Shown here piece by piece: positions 9,178-18,400 of a stretch of DNA of 64,000 bases. Numbering within the stretch: the first letter of the stretch is position 1; the number at the start of each line of letters is the position of its first letter. The DNA lies in NCBI GenBank assembly GCA_035517495.1, contig DATIYT010000044.1, forward strand, positions 1-64,000, given 5' to 3'. The stretch comes from DASZHJ01 sp035517495. GTDB taxonomy: Bacteria > Pseudomonadota > Alphaproteobacteria > ATCC43930 > CGMCC-115725. The translations under genes and the position numbers were made by a program. The notes beneath the pieces were generated by a model. The model saw nothing but the letters and a program-made list of their open reading frames with translations, had not been told where the DNA came from and did not search any database.

Positions 9178-9663
9178 ATGTTGATTGATTCCAAAGCCTT
9201 CCGCACCACGCTCGGGCACTTTGCGACGGGTATCGTCGTTGCCGCCACCCGCAACGCGGACGGCAAGCCGGTGGGCGTCACTGTCAACTCCTTCACCTCA
9301 GTTTCACTGGAGCCGCCGTTAATACTGTTCTGCCTGGACCGAGCGGCGAAGAGCTACCGCGATTTCACGACCAGCGGCTGCTTTGCGGTCTCGGTGCTGG
9401 AGGAGGGGCAGCAGCACCTGTCGCGGGGGTTCGCCAACTCCCCCTGGACGCTCTGGGACCAGGTGGAGCAGGTGGTGGAGCGCAGCGGCGCGCCCATCAT
9501 CAAGAACGCGCTCGCCTGGGTCGATTGCGAGACCGAGGCCGTGCATCGCGGCGGCGATCACGACATCCTGCTTGGCCGCGTCGTGGCGCTGGGCCATTCC
9601 GGGGTGGGGCGTCCCCTACTTTTCTGGCGCGGCCGCTATCGGCGCCTAAACGGCGAGCTCTGA
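9178..9663 (+). CDS. Flavin reductase family protein (FMN-binding split barrel)
   Basis: This 161-residue protein has the whole flavin-reductase-like domain: FRTTLGHFATGIVVAATR at the start, VTVNSFTSVSLEPPLILFCL (FMN phosphate and isoalloxazine contacts), RDFTTSGCFAVSVL, and the terminal HSGVGRPLLFWRGRYRRL. Such proteins supply reduced FMN to two-component monooxygenases. No partner oxygenase adjoins it; the nearest candidate is the luciferase-like enzyme at 19712. A DUF1330 gene follows 30 bases later on the same strand. Confidence 0.88.
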   Translation: MLIDSKAFRTTLGHFATGIVVAATRNADGKPVGVTVNSFTSVSLEPPLILFCLDRAAKSYRDFTTSGCFAVSVLEEGQQHLSRGFANSPWTLWDQVEQVVERSGAPIIKNALAWVDCETEAVHRGGDHDILLGRVVALGHSGVGRPLLFWRGRYRRLNGEL

Positions 9664-9693
9664 GTTCCCACGGCATTTCGAAGGGAGGATAGC

Positions 9694-9981
9694 GTGAGCG
9701 CCTATTTCATCGTCGAGGTGGAGATCACCGACCCCATTCCCTATGAAGGGTACAAGCCGCTTGCTGCGTCATCGATCGAGAAATACGGCGGACGCTTCAA
9801 GGTACGCGGCGGCAAGGCCGAGTTGATCGAGGGGGTAAATCCGCCCAAGCGGGTGGTGGTGATCGAATTCGACAGCGTCGAGGCGGTAAAGCGCTGGTAT
9901 AACTCGCGCGAGTACCAGGACGCTCTCGCGATCCGTCAGCGCGCCTCCAAGTCGCGCGCGATCCTGGTCGAGGGGCTGTAG
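9694..9981 (+). CDS. DUF1330 domain protein
   Basis: This 95-residue protein begins at GTG 9694, seven bases after a GGGAGG ribosome-binding site. The sequence matches the DUF1330 dimeric ferredoxin-like barrel: AYFIVEVEITDP, a YGGRFKVRGGKAE hairpin, VVVIEFDSVEAVKRWYNS, then the helix YQDALAIRQRAS. Function is unknown for most members. The short gap behind the flavin reductase suggests cotranscription. Confidence 0.9.
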   Translation: MSAYFIVEVEITDPIPYEGYKPLAASSIEKYGGRFKVRGGKAELIEGVNPPKRVVVIEFDSVEAVKRWYNSREYQDALAIRQRASKSRAILVEGL

Positions 9982-10020
9982 TCCGGTTTCTGAGTGCCGA
10001 TCGCGCGTTTTCGCCGCTAG

Positions 10021-10100
10021 TCCGGGATGACGCATTGAGGGGCCGTCATCCGGCCCAGTGTCTCTTCGCCGTCACCCCGCAGCGAGCCGGGGCCCAGTGT
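10021..10100. repeat. Tandem palindromic element between convergent genes
   Basis: Two hairpin units are each followed by the same GGCCCAGTGT (10052-10061 and 10091-10100). Unit one pairs 10022-10032 with 10044-10053 (CCGGGATGACG against CGTCATCCGG, one base unpaired). Unit two pairs CCCCG at 10075-10079 with CGGGG at 10088-10092. The element exactly fills the space between two convergent stop codons, like REP-type or bidirectional terminator elements. Confidence 0.5.
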
Positions 10101-12449
10101 TCACGGCGGCACCAATGTCTCCGAAGTCACGGGCTGTCGCTTCTCGGGAACCATCATGTAACCATCGCGCCATGGCCGCATAAGGTCGGCGTAATTTGGC
10201 GAAAGCGGATTGCCGGATTGACCGGGGACCACCATGAAGCGCGCCGCCGAGGGATCGGCCATGTCCACCACCATGCGCAGTCCCGGTCCGTGGATATCCT
10301 CATAGGGCGCGGCGGCATTGCGGACATTGAAATCCCCGCGATTGATGGTATCCGAGCCGCCGTCGGCGGGAATGTTGAGATCGAAGATCCGATTCACCAG
10401 CGGAATGTGGGACAGCACGGGGTTGCGGAATTCCGCGGGATGGGCGCGGCCCCAACGCCAGTCGTCCATGTTATCGCCATAGGCCTGCTTCAACTGGTCG
10501 AGCGCGCGGTCGAGCGCCGCGGCGAGTTGCTCCGAGCAAACCTCGATCACGTCGGTGGCACCCGTGTTACACCAGTCCTGATGCTCCGTGAGAATGCTCT
10601 CGATCACGGCGGGGCGCAGTCCCCAATAGGCCTCGAAGGCGGTACCGAGCTTTTCGGCGAGGAGCGCGCGCGTGAGTTCGCGCAGCCAAGCGGTGAAAAT
10701 CAAGGGCTCGACCTTGTCCTTGTCCATCTGCATGTTCCAGCCACGCAGGCGCTCTATGGCCGCGCGCGCCTCGGGTGAAGCCGCGGGCGCGTCGATCATC
10801 AATGGCAGCAGCCGAGCCGCGATCATCGAATAACGGTCGCGCTGGATCGCCGAGGAGCTGTCCATGGATTGCGGTTGACGCGCGAGCAACGTCGCAATGC
10901 GTTCGGCCCGGAACGGCTCGTCCCAGTCCCGTGTCAGGAAATAGGGATAACTGTCCGGAACAATCTTATTGTTGGCGGTGACAATCGCATTTCCCGGTGG
11001 ATCGAAGGTGATCGGCAACTGGTCGAACGGAATGAACCCCGTCCAATCGTATTCACCGGTCCAACCGGGCACAGGGAGCCAGCCATCGCCCTTGCCGCGA
11101 ATGGGCACGCGCGCCGGTGCCGCGAACGCGATATGGCCCTCGACATCGGCATAAACCACGTTCTGCTCGGGAGCATCGAACTTAGCGAGCGCGCGCTGAA
11201 AACTTTCCCAATCGGTCGCGCGGTCGATTTCCCAGAACGCCTGCGGCGTGCGATCGCCGTCCATCAGATATGTCGCCTGCAGTGCCAGCACGTAACCGCT
11301 CTCCAGGAACGCCCAGTTCTGGCCGCTTACGAGGTCGGAAATCACGGGGCCGTGGCGCGTCGCCCGCACCGTGATCTGCACCGGGGCGGCGCCCCGCACC
11401 CCGATCGTCTCGGTTCGCGTGATGAACGGCTCCGCGCCTGCCGGCGTCAGATATTTCTTGGGGTCGACGGGATCGAGCTTTTCGATGAAGAGATCCGAGA
11501 CGTCGCTGCCGGTGTTGGTGAACCCCCAGGCGACGCGCTCATTGTGGCCGATCAGCACCGTGGGCGCGCCGGCCATGGTGCCTCCGGTCAGGCTGTGCTG
11601 CGGCGTGACGACGCGGACGAGATACCAGACGCCGGGCGCGGAGAGACCGAGGTGCGGGTCGTTGGCGAGCACCGGCTTACCCGAGACGCTGCGCGCCCCG
11701 CTTACCACCCAATTGTTGGAGGCGCGCACGGGATCCTCGCCGCCGGCCATGCGCTCGATCAGCCCGTCGAGCGGCAGCTTCCGCAGGATAGGCGCGAGGT
11801 CGCTCAGCACCGTGGGCCCATCCTTGGGGTAGGCCGGATAAAGTATCGGCAGCTCCTCGGGCTTGACTTGCGTTGCTACGCGCGCACGCACGAGCTTGGC
11901 GCGATAAGTGCCGGCTAGCTGCCACGCCATGAGCTTTCCCCAGAGCAGCGTATCCTGGGCCTGCCAGCGCTCCGGGCTCGCACGCAGCAGGTAGTACTCG
12001 GGCGGCAGGGCCGTTCGGCGGTTCTCGAGGAAGGCGTTCACTCCCGCTGCATAGGACCGAAGCACGGCCTGCGTATCGGAGGAGAGTACCGCGAACTGCC
12101 GGCTCGCCGCCTCGCTCAAGCCCAGCGTCCGCATCATTTCATCGCTGTTGAGCGCCGGTTCGCCGAACCACTCGGCAAGCCTTCCGGCGGCATAGTGACG
12201 CTGCAAATCCATCTGGAACAGACGGTCCTCCGCATGGACGAATCCAATTGCGAAGGCCGCGTCCAGTTCATTGGCGGCGGTAATCGTGGGGATGCCGCTC
12301 GCGTCGCGATCGATGCGAACCGGCGCAAGCAAGCCATCTACGACGCGCTCCGCGCTCTGCGGCGGCAACGACGAGCGTAGCCACAGCCACCCCGCGGCTC
12401 CCGCCAGGAGCGGAATCAGCAGAAGGAAAACGGCGATGCGCCGGCGCAT
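10101..12449 (-). CDS. Penicillin acylase family N-terminal-nucleophile hydrolase
   Basis: This 782-residue protein has an N-terminal membrane anchor or signal (AVFLLLIPLLAGAAGWLWL), an alpha chain of about 240 residues, and the autocleavage site with catalytic Ser244 in ASNNWVVSG, followed by LANDPHLGLSAPGVWYLVRV as in penicillin G acylase and acyl-homoserine-lactone acylases. It is likely a periplasmic enzyme that self-processes into two chains and cleaves amide-linked acyl groups. Whether it acts on beta-lactams, AHLs or other amides is not visible. Confidence 0.92.
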   Translation of the reverse strand: MRRRIAVFLLLIPLLAGAAGWLWLRSSLPPQSAERVVDGLLAPVRIDRDASGIPTITAANELDAAFAIGFVHAEDRLFQMDLQRHYAAGRLAEWFGEPALNSDEMMRTLGLSEAASRQFAVLSSDTQAVLRSYAAGVNAFLENRRTALPPEYYLLRASPERWQAQDTLLWGKLMAWQLAGTYRAKLVRARVATQVKPEELPILYPAYPKDGPTVLSDLAPILRKLPLDGLIERMAGGEDPVRASNNWVVSGARSVSGKPVLANDPHLGLSAPGVWYLVRVVTPQHSLTGGTMAGAPTVLIGHNERVAWGFTNTGSDVSDLFIEKLDPVDPKKYLTPAGAEPFITRTETIGVRGAAPVQITVRATRHGPVISDLVSGQNWAFLESGYVLALQATYLMDGDRTPQAFWEIDRATDWESFQRALAKFDAPEQNVVYADVEGHIAFAAPARVPIRGKGDGWLPVPGWTGEYDWTGFIPFDQLPITFDPPGNAIVTANNKIVPDSYPYFLTRDWDEPFRAERIATLLARQPQSMDSSSAIQRDRYSMIAARLLPLMIDAPAASPEARAAIERLRGWNMQMDKDKVEPLIFTAWLRELTRALLAEKLGTAFEAYWGLRPAVIESILTEHQDWCNTGATDVIEVCSEQLAAALDRALDQLKQAYGDNMDDWRWGRAHPAEFRNPVLSHIPLVNRIFDLNIPADGGSDTINRGDFNVRNAAAPYEDIHGPGLRMVVDMADPSAARFMVVPGQSGNPLSPNYADLMRPWRDGYMMVPEKRQPVTSETLVPP

Positions 12450-12478
12450 GCCGCCCTTCCCCCTCCTGGGTTTCCCCT

Positions 12479-13978
12479 TCAGCCCAAGTTCAGGATGATG
12501 GTCTTTTTCTGGGTGAAGTGTTCGAGCATGGCCTCAAGCGAAGCTTCCTTGCCAAGCCCCGATTGCTTGACGCCGCCATAGGACATGTTCGCCTGCACCA
12601 CCAGGTTCTGGTTTACCTGCACCAGGCCTGCCTCCAGGCGATGGCTTGCGTCGAGCGCGGTCTTGAGATCGCGTGTCCAGATCGTGGCGGCAAGGCCATA
12701 GTCGCTGTCGTTCGCCTGGCGCAAGGCGTCCTCATATTCCTTGAATTTGATGACGCAGGTGACCGGGCCAAAAATCTCCTCCCGGCAGACGCGGTTGTCG
12801 TTGGCGATCCCGGTGAAGATCACTGGCTGCACGAAATATCCGCGCGCAAGTTTGGGATCGGCGGGCATGGTCGAGCAGCGCAGCGCTTTGCCTCCCGGCG
12901 CATGCTCGCCGAGCTCGATGTAGGACTTCACTTTCTCGAATTGCTGCTTCGAGATGATGGTGCCGATGTCGGTCTGCTCGTCAAGCGGGTCGCCCATCTT
13001 CATGGCGTCGACCTTGGCCTTGAGCTTGTCGACGAAAGCGTCGTGGATGCTCTCATGCACGAAGATGCGGCTCGCGGCGGTGCAGCTCTGGCCCTGGCGC
13101 GTGAAGCGCATTCCGATCACCGCGCCTGCCACGGCCTTGTCGAGGTCGGCGTCGCCCATCACGATCATCGGGCTTTTGCCGCCGAGCTCGAGCGTGACCG
13201 GGATCAATTTCTGCGACGCCATCTTGTAGACGAGCTTCCCGGTCTCGACCGAGCCGGTGAAAGTGACCTTGCCGACCTCCTTGTGCTCGACCAGCGGCGC
13301 GCCGCAGCCGGGGCCATCGCCCGAGAGGATGTTGAGCACGCCCTGCGGCAGCACCTGGTTCATGATCTGGCACGCGCGCAGCACGGCGAACGGCGCCTCT
13401 TCCGCCGATTTGACCACGACGGAATTGCCGGCCACCAGCGCCGGGGCGATCTTGAGCGCCATCAACAGCAGCGGCACGTTCCAAGGGATGATGGCACCCA
13501 CTACCCCGATCGGCTGACGGAGCGTGATTGTGAGTGCATCGGTCTTGAACGGAACGCTCTCGCCCTTAAGCTCGGAGCCGAGGCCGCCATAGAAGGTCAG
13601 GATATCCGCGAACACACCGGCTTCGACCCGGCTCTCCGTGCGGATTGCCTTGCCGGTCTCGAGGGTGATGAGCTTCGCGAGCTCTTCCACGTGATCGCCG
13701 AGAATGCGTCCGCATTCGCCGACCAACCGCCCGCGCTCGCGCGAGGCGAGCTTGCCCCAGCTCTTCTGTGCCTTGGCGGCGGCCCTGACAGCGGCGTCCA
13801 CGTCCGCGGCAGCGCCGTCGGCGGCGTTGCCGATGGCCTCCTGGGTTGCGGGATTGACGATCGCGAAGGTGCGGCCAGAGATCGCGCCCACCATTCCGCC
13901 GTCGATCAGCATCTTGCCCGAGAGTTCACGGGCGAGACTACGCGGGTCGTGAATGGGTTGAAGGCGATTTTGTAGCAT
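12479..13978 (-). CDS. NAD(P)-dependent aldehyde dehydrogenase
   Basis: This 499-residue protein is a full-length ALDH. The cofactor region (GAIIPWNVPLLLMALKIAPAL, then VVKSAEEAPF), catalytic Glu264 in VTLELGGKSP and catalytic Cys299 in RQGQSCTA are all present, with the C-terminal PFG-type EIFGPV block. It resembles the benzaldehyde/betaine-aldehyde branch. It lies 29 bases upstream of the penicillin-acylase gene on the same strand. The substrate is not identifiable. Confidence 0.93.
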   Translation of the reverse strand: MLQNRLQPIHDPRSLARELSGKMLIDGGMVGAISGRTFAIVNPATQEAIGNAADGAAADVDAAVRAAAKAQKSWGKLASRERGRLVGECGRILGDHVEELAKLITLETGKAIRTESRVEAGVFADILTFYGGLGSELKGESVPFKTDALTITLRQPIGVVGAIIPWNVPLLLMALKIAPALVAGNSVVVKSAEEAPFAVLRACQIMNQVLPQGVLNILSGDGPGCGAPLVEHKEVGKVTFTGSVETGKLVYKMASQKLIPVTLELGGKSPMIVMGDADLDKAVAGAVIGMRFTRQGQSCTAASRIFVHESIHDAFVDKLKAKVDAMKMGDPLDEQTDIGTIISKQQFEKVKSYIELGEHAPGGKALRCSTMPADPKLARGYFVQPVIFTGIANDNRVCREEIFGPVTCVIKFKEYEDALRQANDSDYGLAATIWTRDLKTALDASHRLEAGLVQVNQNLVVQANMSYGGVKQSGLGKEASLEAMLEHFTQKKTIILNLG

Positions 13979-14182
13979 CGGCGTGGCTCCCGAATGGCTT
14001 TTGGCTCGTTGAATGCGGAGAGCCGATTTTTATACGGATTGCGTCAAGCCTGCCAGCCCCTTGAGGGGCATGGTAACGAACATCGCAGTTCACCCAGGCG
14101 CTTTGGACTTCGACTGCTCCGGGGGGAAAGGCGGCCAGCGGACTAGCTGGTCCCTGCCCAAACGAGGGCCCTAGCGCAAAGG

Positions 14183-15334
14183 TTAAAGTCCGAGCTCGCG
14201 TAGGATCGCGGCGCGGTCCTGATCGAGTGCGGGCGCAGGCGTGCGCGTCGACGGGTCGGCGAAGGTCGAGAATTTGAGCGGATTGCCCGCGAGCTTGAGC
14301 GTACCGGCCTCCGGGTCCTCGACGGAAATTAACATGTTGCGCGCCTCGACCTGAGGGTGGGCGAGCGCCTGTTGCACATTGTTGATGGGGCCGCAGGGTA
14401 CTCCGGCCTTGCCGATGACCTCGATCCAATGCGCGGTCGGCTGCGTCTTGAGCACGGCCTCGATCGTGCCCTTGAGTCGGGGTTGGTTGCGGTTGCGCAG
14501 GTCGTTGCTGCGGTAGTCCGCGAGCTCGGCGAGCTCGCTGCGGCCAAGCACGGCGCAGAGCTTACGAAAAAGCGCGTCATTGCCGGCGGCAATGATGATA
14601 TGGCCGTCCTTGGTCTCCAAGGCCTCGAAGGGCGTGATGCTGGGGTGGCGGGCGCCGAGCGGGCCCGGAACCTCGCCGGACACGGTGTAGCGCATGATCG
14701 CGTTCTCAAGGAGCGCAAGCTGGCAATCGAACATCGCGATGTCGACCTTGCTCGCCTCGCCGCCGCGCTCGCGGTGGAGCAACGCCGCGTGCACGGCGAC
14801 GGCGGTGTAGAGACCGGCGCCGATATCTCCGATCGACATGCCGATGCGCACCGGCGGCTGGCCTGGGTGGCCAGTGATGCTCATGATGCCGCCCATTCCC
14901 TGGACCACCATGTCGTAAGCGGGTTCGCGCGAGAACGGCCCGGTATGCCCGAACCCCGAGGCCGAGGCATAAATCAACCGGGGGTACCGAGCGTGCAGGC
15001 TCTCCCAGCCATAACCCAGCTTCTCCATGGTTCCAGGCCGGAAATTTTCGACGATCACATCCGCCTTGCCGAGCAGTGCCTCGAAGATGCCGCGGTCGCG
15101 CTCTCCCTTGAGATCGAGCGCGATCGATTGCTTGCCGCGGTTGATCGACGCGAAATACGTCGAGACCCCGTTCTTGAAGGGTCCATATTCGCGTGCGTCG
15201 TCGCCCTTGCCGGGCGGCTCCACCTTGATCACGCGCGCCCCCAGCTCGGCCATCAGGAAAGTGCAATAAGGGCCGGCGAGGATGCGCGAAAGGTCGATGA
15301 CGGTGATACCGCTGAGCGGCCCGGAAGGGGGCAT
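14183..15334 (-). CDS. CaiB/BaiF (family III) CoA transferase
   Basis: This 383-residue protein shows the family III signature: an N-terminal ITVIDLSRILAGPYCTFLMA, then VIKVEPPGKGDDAREYGP, IALDLKGERD, ENFRPGTMEKLGYGW, and the active-site region EPAYDMVVQGMGGIMSITG carrying the catalytic Asp. It moves CoA between a carboxylate and a CoA donor such as succinyl-CoA. A partner acyl-CoA dehydrogenase or ligase does not adjoin it; gcdH, a common partner, is 11 kb away. The acceptor acid is unknown. Confidence 0.92.
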   Translation of the reverse strand: MPPSGPLSGITVIDLSRILAGPYCTFLMAELGARVIKVEPPGKGDDAREYGPFKNGVSTYFASINRGKQSIALDLKGERDRGIFEALLGKADVIVENFRPGTMEKLGYGWESLHARYPRLIYASASGFGHTGPFSREPAYDMVVQGMGGIMSITGHPGQPPVRIGMSIGDIGAGLYTAVAVHAALLHRERGGEASKVDIAMFDCQLALLENAIMRYTVSGEVPGPLGARHPSITPFEALETKDGHIIIAAGNDALFRKLCAVLGRSELAELADYRSNDLRNRNQPRLKGTIEAVLKTQPTAHWIEVIGKAGVPCGPINNVQQALAHPQVEARNMLISVEDPEAGTLKLAGNPLKFSTFADPSTRTPAPALDQDRAAILRELGL

Positions 15335-15486
15335 AGGATCCTCTTGCCTCGTGCTGTCGCTTTGGCAGACGGTCTTAGCCCAGCCTCAGCCTCGCCGCAA
15401 TTGGGGCCGCGCCGCCAACAATTGCCGTTGCTTGGCCGGGTGTCACTGAGCCAAGCTTGCGCCGGACAAAAGACAGGATCGACGGC

Positions 15487-16335
15487 ATGACCCCCCTCGA
15501 GCATCGCTTGCTCTGCATCGACACGCATGGGTTCCACCACATCACCTACTACGAATGGCCGGGACCGTCCGGCGCGCCGACGGTGCTGTGCGTGCATGGC
15601 CTCACGCGCAACGGGCGGGATTTCGACACTTTGGCGGCAGCGCTCACCCGCGATTTTCGTGTGATCTGCCCCGACATGGTCGGGCGCGGCAAGAGCGGCT
15701 GGCTCTGCCATGGCGAGGACTACGGCTATCCCGTCTATATCAACGACATCGTCGTTCTGATGGCGCGGCTCGGGATCGAGGAGATGCACTGGGTCGGAAC
15801 CTCCATGGGCGGCCTCATCGGCATGCTCATGGCGGCGCTGCCGGACACGCCGGTGCGGCGTTTTGTCATCAACGACATCGGTCCGCTCATCGCCAAGGAA
15901 GGGCTCGAGCGCATCGCGAGTTACGTGGGGCAAGACCCGAGCTTCCCCAGCGTCGAGGCGATCGAGGCCTATCTGCGGCAAGTGGCGCAGAGCTTCGGTC
16001 CGCTCACCGACGCACAATGGCACCACCTCGCGATCCATGCCGCGCGCAAGAAGCCGGACGGACCGCTTGGCCTTGCTTATGATCCCGCGATCGGTGAGGC
16101 GTTCCGTCATGGCCCGGTCGAGGACGTCGATCTCTGGGCGCGATGGGACCGGATCACAAGCCCAACCCTTCTGATTCGTGGCGCGAAGACGGACTTGCTG
16201 CGCGCGAGCGATGCCCAGGCCATGACACAGCGCGGGCCCAAGGCGCGGCTTTACGAGGTTCCCGATGCGGGTCACGCGCCGGCGCTGATGGCGGAAGATC
16301 AGATCGCGGCGATCCGCGGCTTCCTGCTGGGCTGA
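15487..16335 (+). CDS. Alpha/beta-fold hydrolase
   Basis: This 282-residue protein starts at ATG 15487 (an upstream in-frame TTG at 15457 looks poor). It has the oxyanion VCVHGLTRNGRDFD, the nucleophile elbow VGTSMGGLIGM (Ser), and a C-terminal DAGHAPALMAEDQ with the catalytic His. It is similar in size and layout to small esterases and enol-lactone hydrolases. The next gene begins eight bases after its stop, so the two are probably cotranscribed. Confidence 0.9.
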   Translation: MTPLEHRLLCIDTHGFHHITYYEWPGPSGAPTVLCVHGLTRNGRDFDTLAAALTRDFRVICPDMVGRGKSGWLCHGEDYGYPVYINDIVVLMARLGIEEMHWVGTSMGGLIGMLMAALPDTPVRRFVINDIGPLIAKEGLERIASYVGQDPSFPSVEAIEAYLRQVAQSFGPLTDAQWHHLAIHAARKKPDGPLGLAYDPAIGEAFRHGPVEDVDLWARWDRITSPTLLIRGAKTDLLRASDAQAMTQRGPKARLYEVPDAGHAPALMAEDQIAAIRGFLLG

Positions 16336-16342
16336 GCCGTCG

Positions 16343-17251
16343 GTGCCAGCGGGCTTCACCGCCTATCTGGCGCCGCAGGGGTTCGAAAGCGAGCTCGCGA
16401 CCGAGCTCGGCGAAGTCAGTGGCAGCTACGGCCGGCTGTTGCTCTCGCCGGGTCCGCCGAAACCCGTCGCATGGGTCGCCAACGTCTGGCTCGATCCACG
16501 GCGCTTGCCAATCGCCTCGATCGGCGACGCCGCGCGCCAGCTTCGCGGCTTGCAACGCAATTGGGCGCTTTACGCACACGCGCACTACCGACGCGCCGCC
16601 TTGATCGCCGAACGCCTACCGCCCGTGTCGGCGAAGCCATTGGTATTTCCGGCGCCGCCGCCGACCGCGCCATTGGGCTCCTGGACGCTCCTCGATGAGC
16701 GCACAATGTTGGCGGCGACCCGGTGCACCAGTGCATTTCCCAACGGCGAGGTGCGCTTTGTCGAGGACAAGGCCGCGCCCCCCAGCCGCGCTTACCTCAA
16801 GCTATGGGAAGCACTCACCCTGCTGGGCCGATGGCCGCGGCCGGGCGAGCGCTGTCTCGATCTTGGCAGCAGCCCGGGTGGGTGGACTTGGGCGTTGGCT
16901 CGGTTGGGAGCGCAGGTCATCAGCGTCGATAAAGCGCCGATCGAACCCCGCATCGTCGCCATGCCGGGGGTGGAAGTGCGGCGCGAGAGCGCATTCTCCG
17001 TTGATCCCGTGACGGTCGGGCCACTCGATTGGTTGTTCTCCGATGTCGTTTGTTACCCCGAGCGGTTGTTGCGCATGGTGGAGCGGTGGCTGCAATCGGG
17101 CCGCTGCGGGCGCTTCGTCTGCACGGTGAAATTTCAGGGCAGCACCGATCACGAGATTGCGTCCCGGTTCGCGGCAATTCCCGGTTCGCGACTGCTGCAC
17201 CTCCATCATAACAAGCATGAATTAACCTGGATGCTACTAGTAGCGGAGTAA
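16343..17251 (+). CDS. RlmM/FtsJ-like rRNA 2'-O-methyltransferase
   Basis: This 302-residue protein starts at GTG 16343. The C-terminal half is an FtsJ-type Rossmann methyltransferase with SAM motif CLDLGSSPGGWTWALARLGA and the full catalytic tetrad Lys153, Asp234, Lys263, Glu293 of 2'-O-methyltransferases. The N-terminal half resembles the THUMP-like part of RlmM (23S rRNA C2498). E. coli RlmM is about 60 residues longer, so this is a compact version. The rRNA target is inferred from family only. Confidence 0.82.
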   Translation: MPAGFTAYLAPQGFESELATELGEVSGSYGRLLLSPGPPKPVAWVANVWLDPRRLPIASIGDAARQLRGLQRNWALYAHAHYRRAALIAERLPPVSAKPLVFPAPPPTAPLGSWTLLDERTMLAATRCTSAFPNGEVRFVEDKAAPPSRAYLKLWEALTLLGRWPRPGERCLDLGSSPGGWTWALARLGAQVISVDKAPIEPRIVAMPGVEVRRESAFSVDPVTVGPLDWLFSDVVCYPERLLRMVERWLQSGRCGRFVCTVKFQGSTDHEIASRFAAIPGSRLLHLHHNKHELTWMLLVAE

Positions 17252-17260
17252 GTAATCCTC

Positions 17261-17282
17261 ATTGCGGTCTTGCTGCCGCAAT
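17261..17282 (+). terminator. Stable hairpin after the methyltransferase gene
   Basis: ATTGCGG at 17261-17267 pairs perfectly with CCGCAAT at 17276-17282 around an eight-base loop, ten bases after the stop. No T-run follows, so it could be a Rho-dependent pause or mRNA-end hairpin and not a classical intrinsic terminator. Confidence 0.35.
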
Positions 17283-17383
17283 AAACCGAGCTATTGAATC
17301 GTTTAAAGCTCAATACCGCGCATGCTCGCGATGATTTGGGCGTGGTGGGGAACGCGGAGTGGAGTGCTTGCGTTGGTGATTCT

Positions 17384-18400
17384 ATGGTTACGCTCGCGGC
17401 ATCGGAACCCTATTCACCCCCTCGGGGAACGGCAGGCCTGCCCCCCTTCCGAGAACGTGCGCCGTGGGTCGGTGGGGACCTGCAGACCCTGCGCAACTTT
17501 CTCTGGCCACCCGCGGTTGACCTCGCTCCGTTCCGGACCGAGCGTCTGATTCTTCCGCTGCTGGACGGCAGCGGCGATCGCTTGGTTGGCACAATGCAGT
17601 GGCCCGGCGAGGTGCGCCGGCGACCGGTGGTGATGATCATCCACGGCCTCACGGGGTGCGAGGAGAGCATCCACGTTCGCCTATGCGCCGCCGACTTGCT
17701 GCGCGCTGGGTTTCCCGTGCTGCGGCTCAATCTACGGGGAGCCGGTCCCTCGCTGGCATTTTGTCGGCTGCATTATCACGCGGGCCGTAGCCAGGACCTC
17801 GCGGACGCATTGGCCGGGATGCCGGCGCGCGTGAAAGAGCGGGGTCTGGTCGCCCTGGGGTTCTCCTTCGGCGGCGGAATCCTGCTCAAATATCTGGGCG
17901 AGGTCGGAGGCGTCACGCCATTGCAGGCGGCGGTGACCGTCTCGACGCCGATCGATTTGGAGGCGGCGTCCCGCCGGGTCATGGAGCGACGCAATAGAAT
18001 TTACCACTGGAGCTTCCTGCGCGATATCCGTCGCCAGTTCACCGTCGGCCTGCCCGAGAAGGACGTCCGCATGGCGCGGGTGGTTCAGAGTCTCTGGGAG
18101 TTCGATGAGCAATTGACCGCGCCTCGCAATGGCTTCGCGGGCGCCGCCGACTACTATCGACGCTCTTCGGCGCAGCGTTTCCTCGGGGGTATTGCGGTGC
18201 CGACTTTATTGCTGCATGCGATCAACGATCCAATCGTTCCGGTCGAGGCTTATCGCGACTTTCCCTGGACGCGCAATCGGCGTCTCATCCCGGCGATCGA
18301 ACGCAAAGGCGGCCATGTCGGCTTCCACAATCGTGGGGGCGGCGTTTGGTACCACCAGGCAGCCGAGTTGTTCTTCAGGCGCGTGCTCAGCCTTTCCTGA
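17384..18400 (+). CDS. YheT-like alpha/beta hydrolase
   Basis: I call 338 residues from ATG 17384; an open frame extends upstream to a TTG at 17294, and GTG 17342 is also possible. The protein matches the YheT/ABHD1-3 family: PPFRERAPWVGGDLQTLRNF at the start, VVMIIHGLTGCEESIHVR, the nucleophile GFSFGGGILLKYLGE (Ser), HAINDPIVP and a terminal ERKGGHVGFHN with the catalytic His. Members are probable lipid or ester hydrolases. The 3' end overlaps hemB by 14 bases on the opposite strand. Confidence 0.87.
   Translation: MVTLAASEPYSPPRGTAGLPPFRERAPWVGGDLQTLRNFLWPPAVDLAPFRTERLILPLLDGSGDRLVGTMQWPGEVRRRPVVMIIHGLTGCEESIHVRLCAADLLRAGFPVLRLNLRGAGPSLAFCRLHYHAGRSQDLADALAGMPARVKERGLVALGFSFGGGILLKYLGEVGGVTPLQAAVTVSTPIDLEAASRRVMERRNRIYHWSFLRDIRRQFTVGLPEKDVRMARVVQSLWEFDEQLTAPRNGFAGAADYYRRSSAQRFLGGIAVPTLLLHAINDPIVPVEAYRDFPWTRNRRLIPAIERKGGHVGFHNRGGGVWYHQAAELFFRRVLSLS

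Noticed and set aside
10035..10778. A 247-codon plus-strand frame opposite the penicillin-acylase gene
   Set aside because: It has no RBS, starts inside the palindromic repeat and shows no family motif.
12518..13975. A 485-codon plus-strand open frame opposite the aldehyde dehydrogenase
   Set aside because: It exactly shadows a well-supported gene in a GC-rich genome and its product is a His/Asp/Arg-rich string with no family motif.
13990..14030. TTGACG and TATAAA as an aldehyde dehydrogenase promoter
   Set aside because: The two boxes are only seven bases apart, which does not allow sigma-70 recognition.
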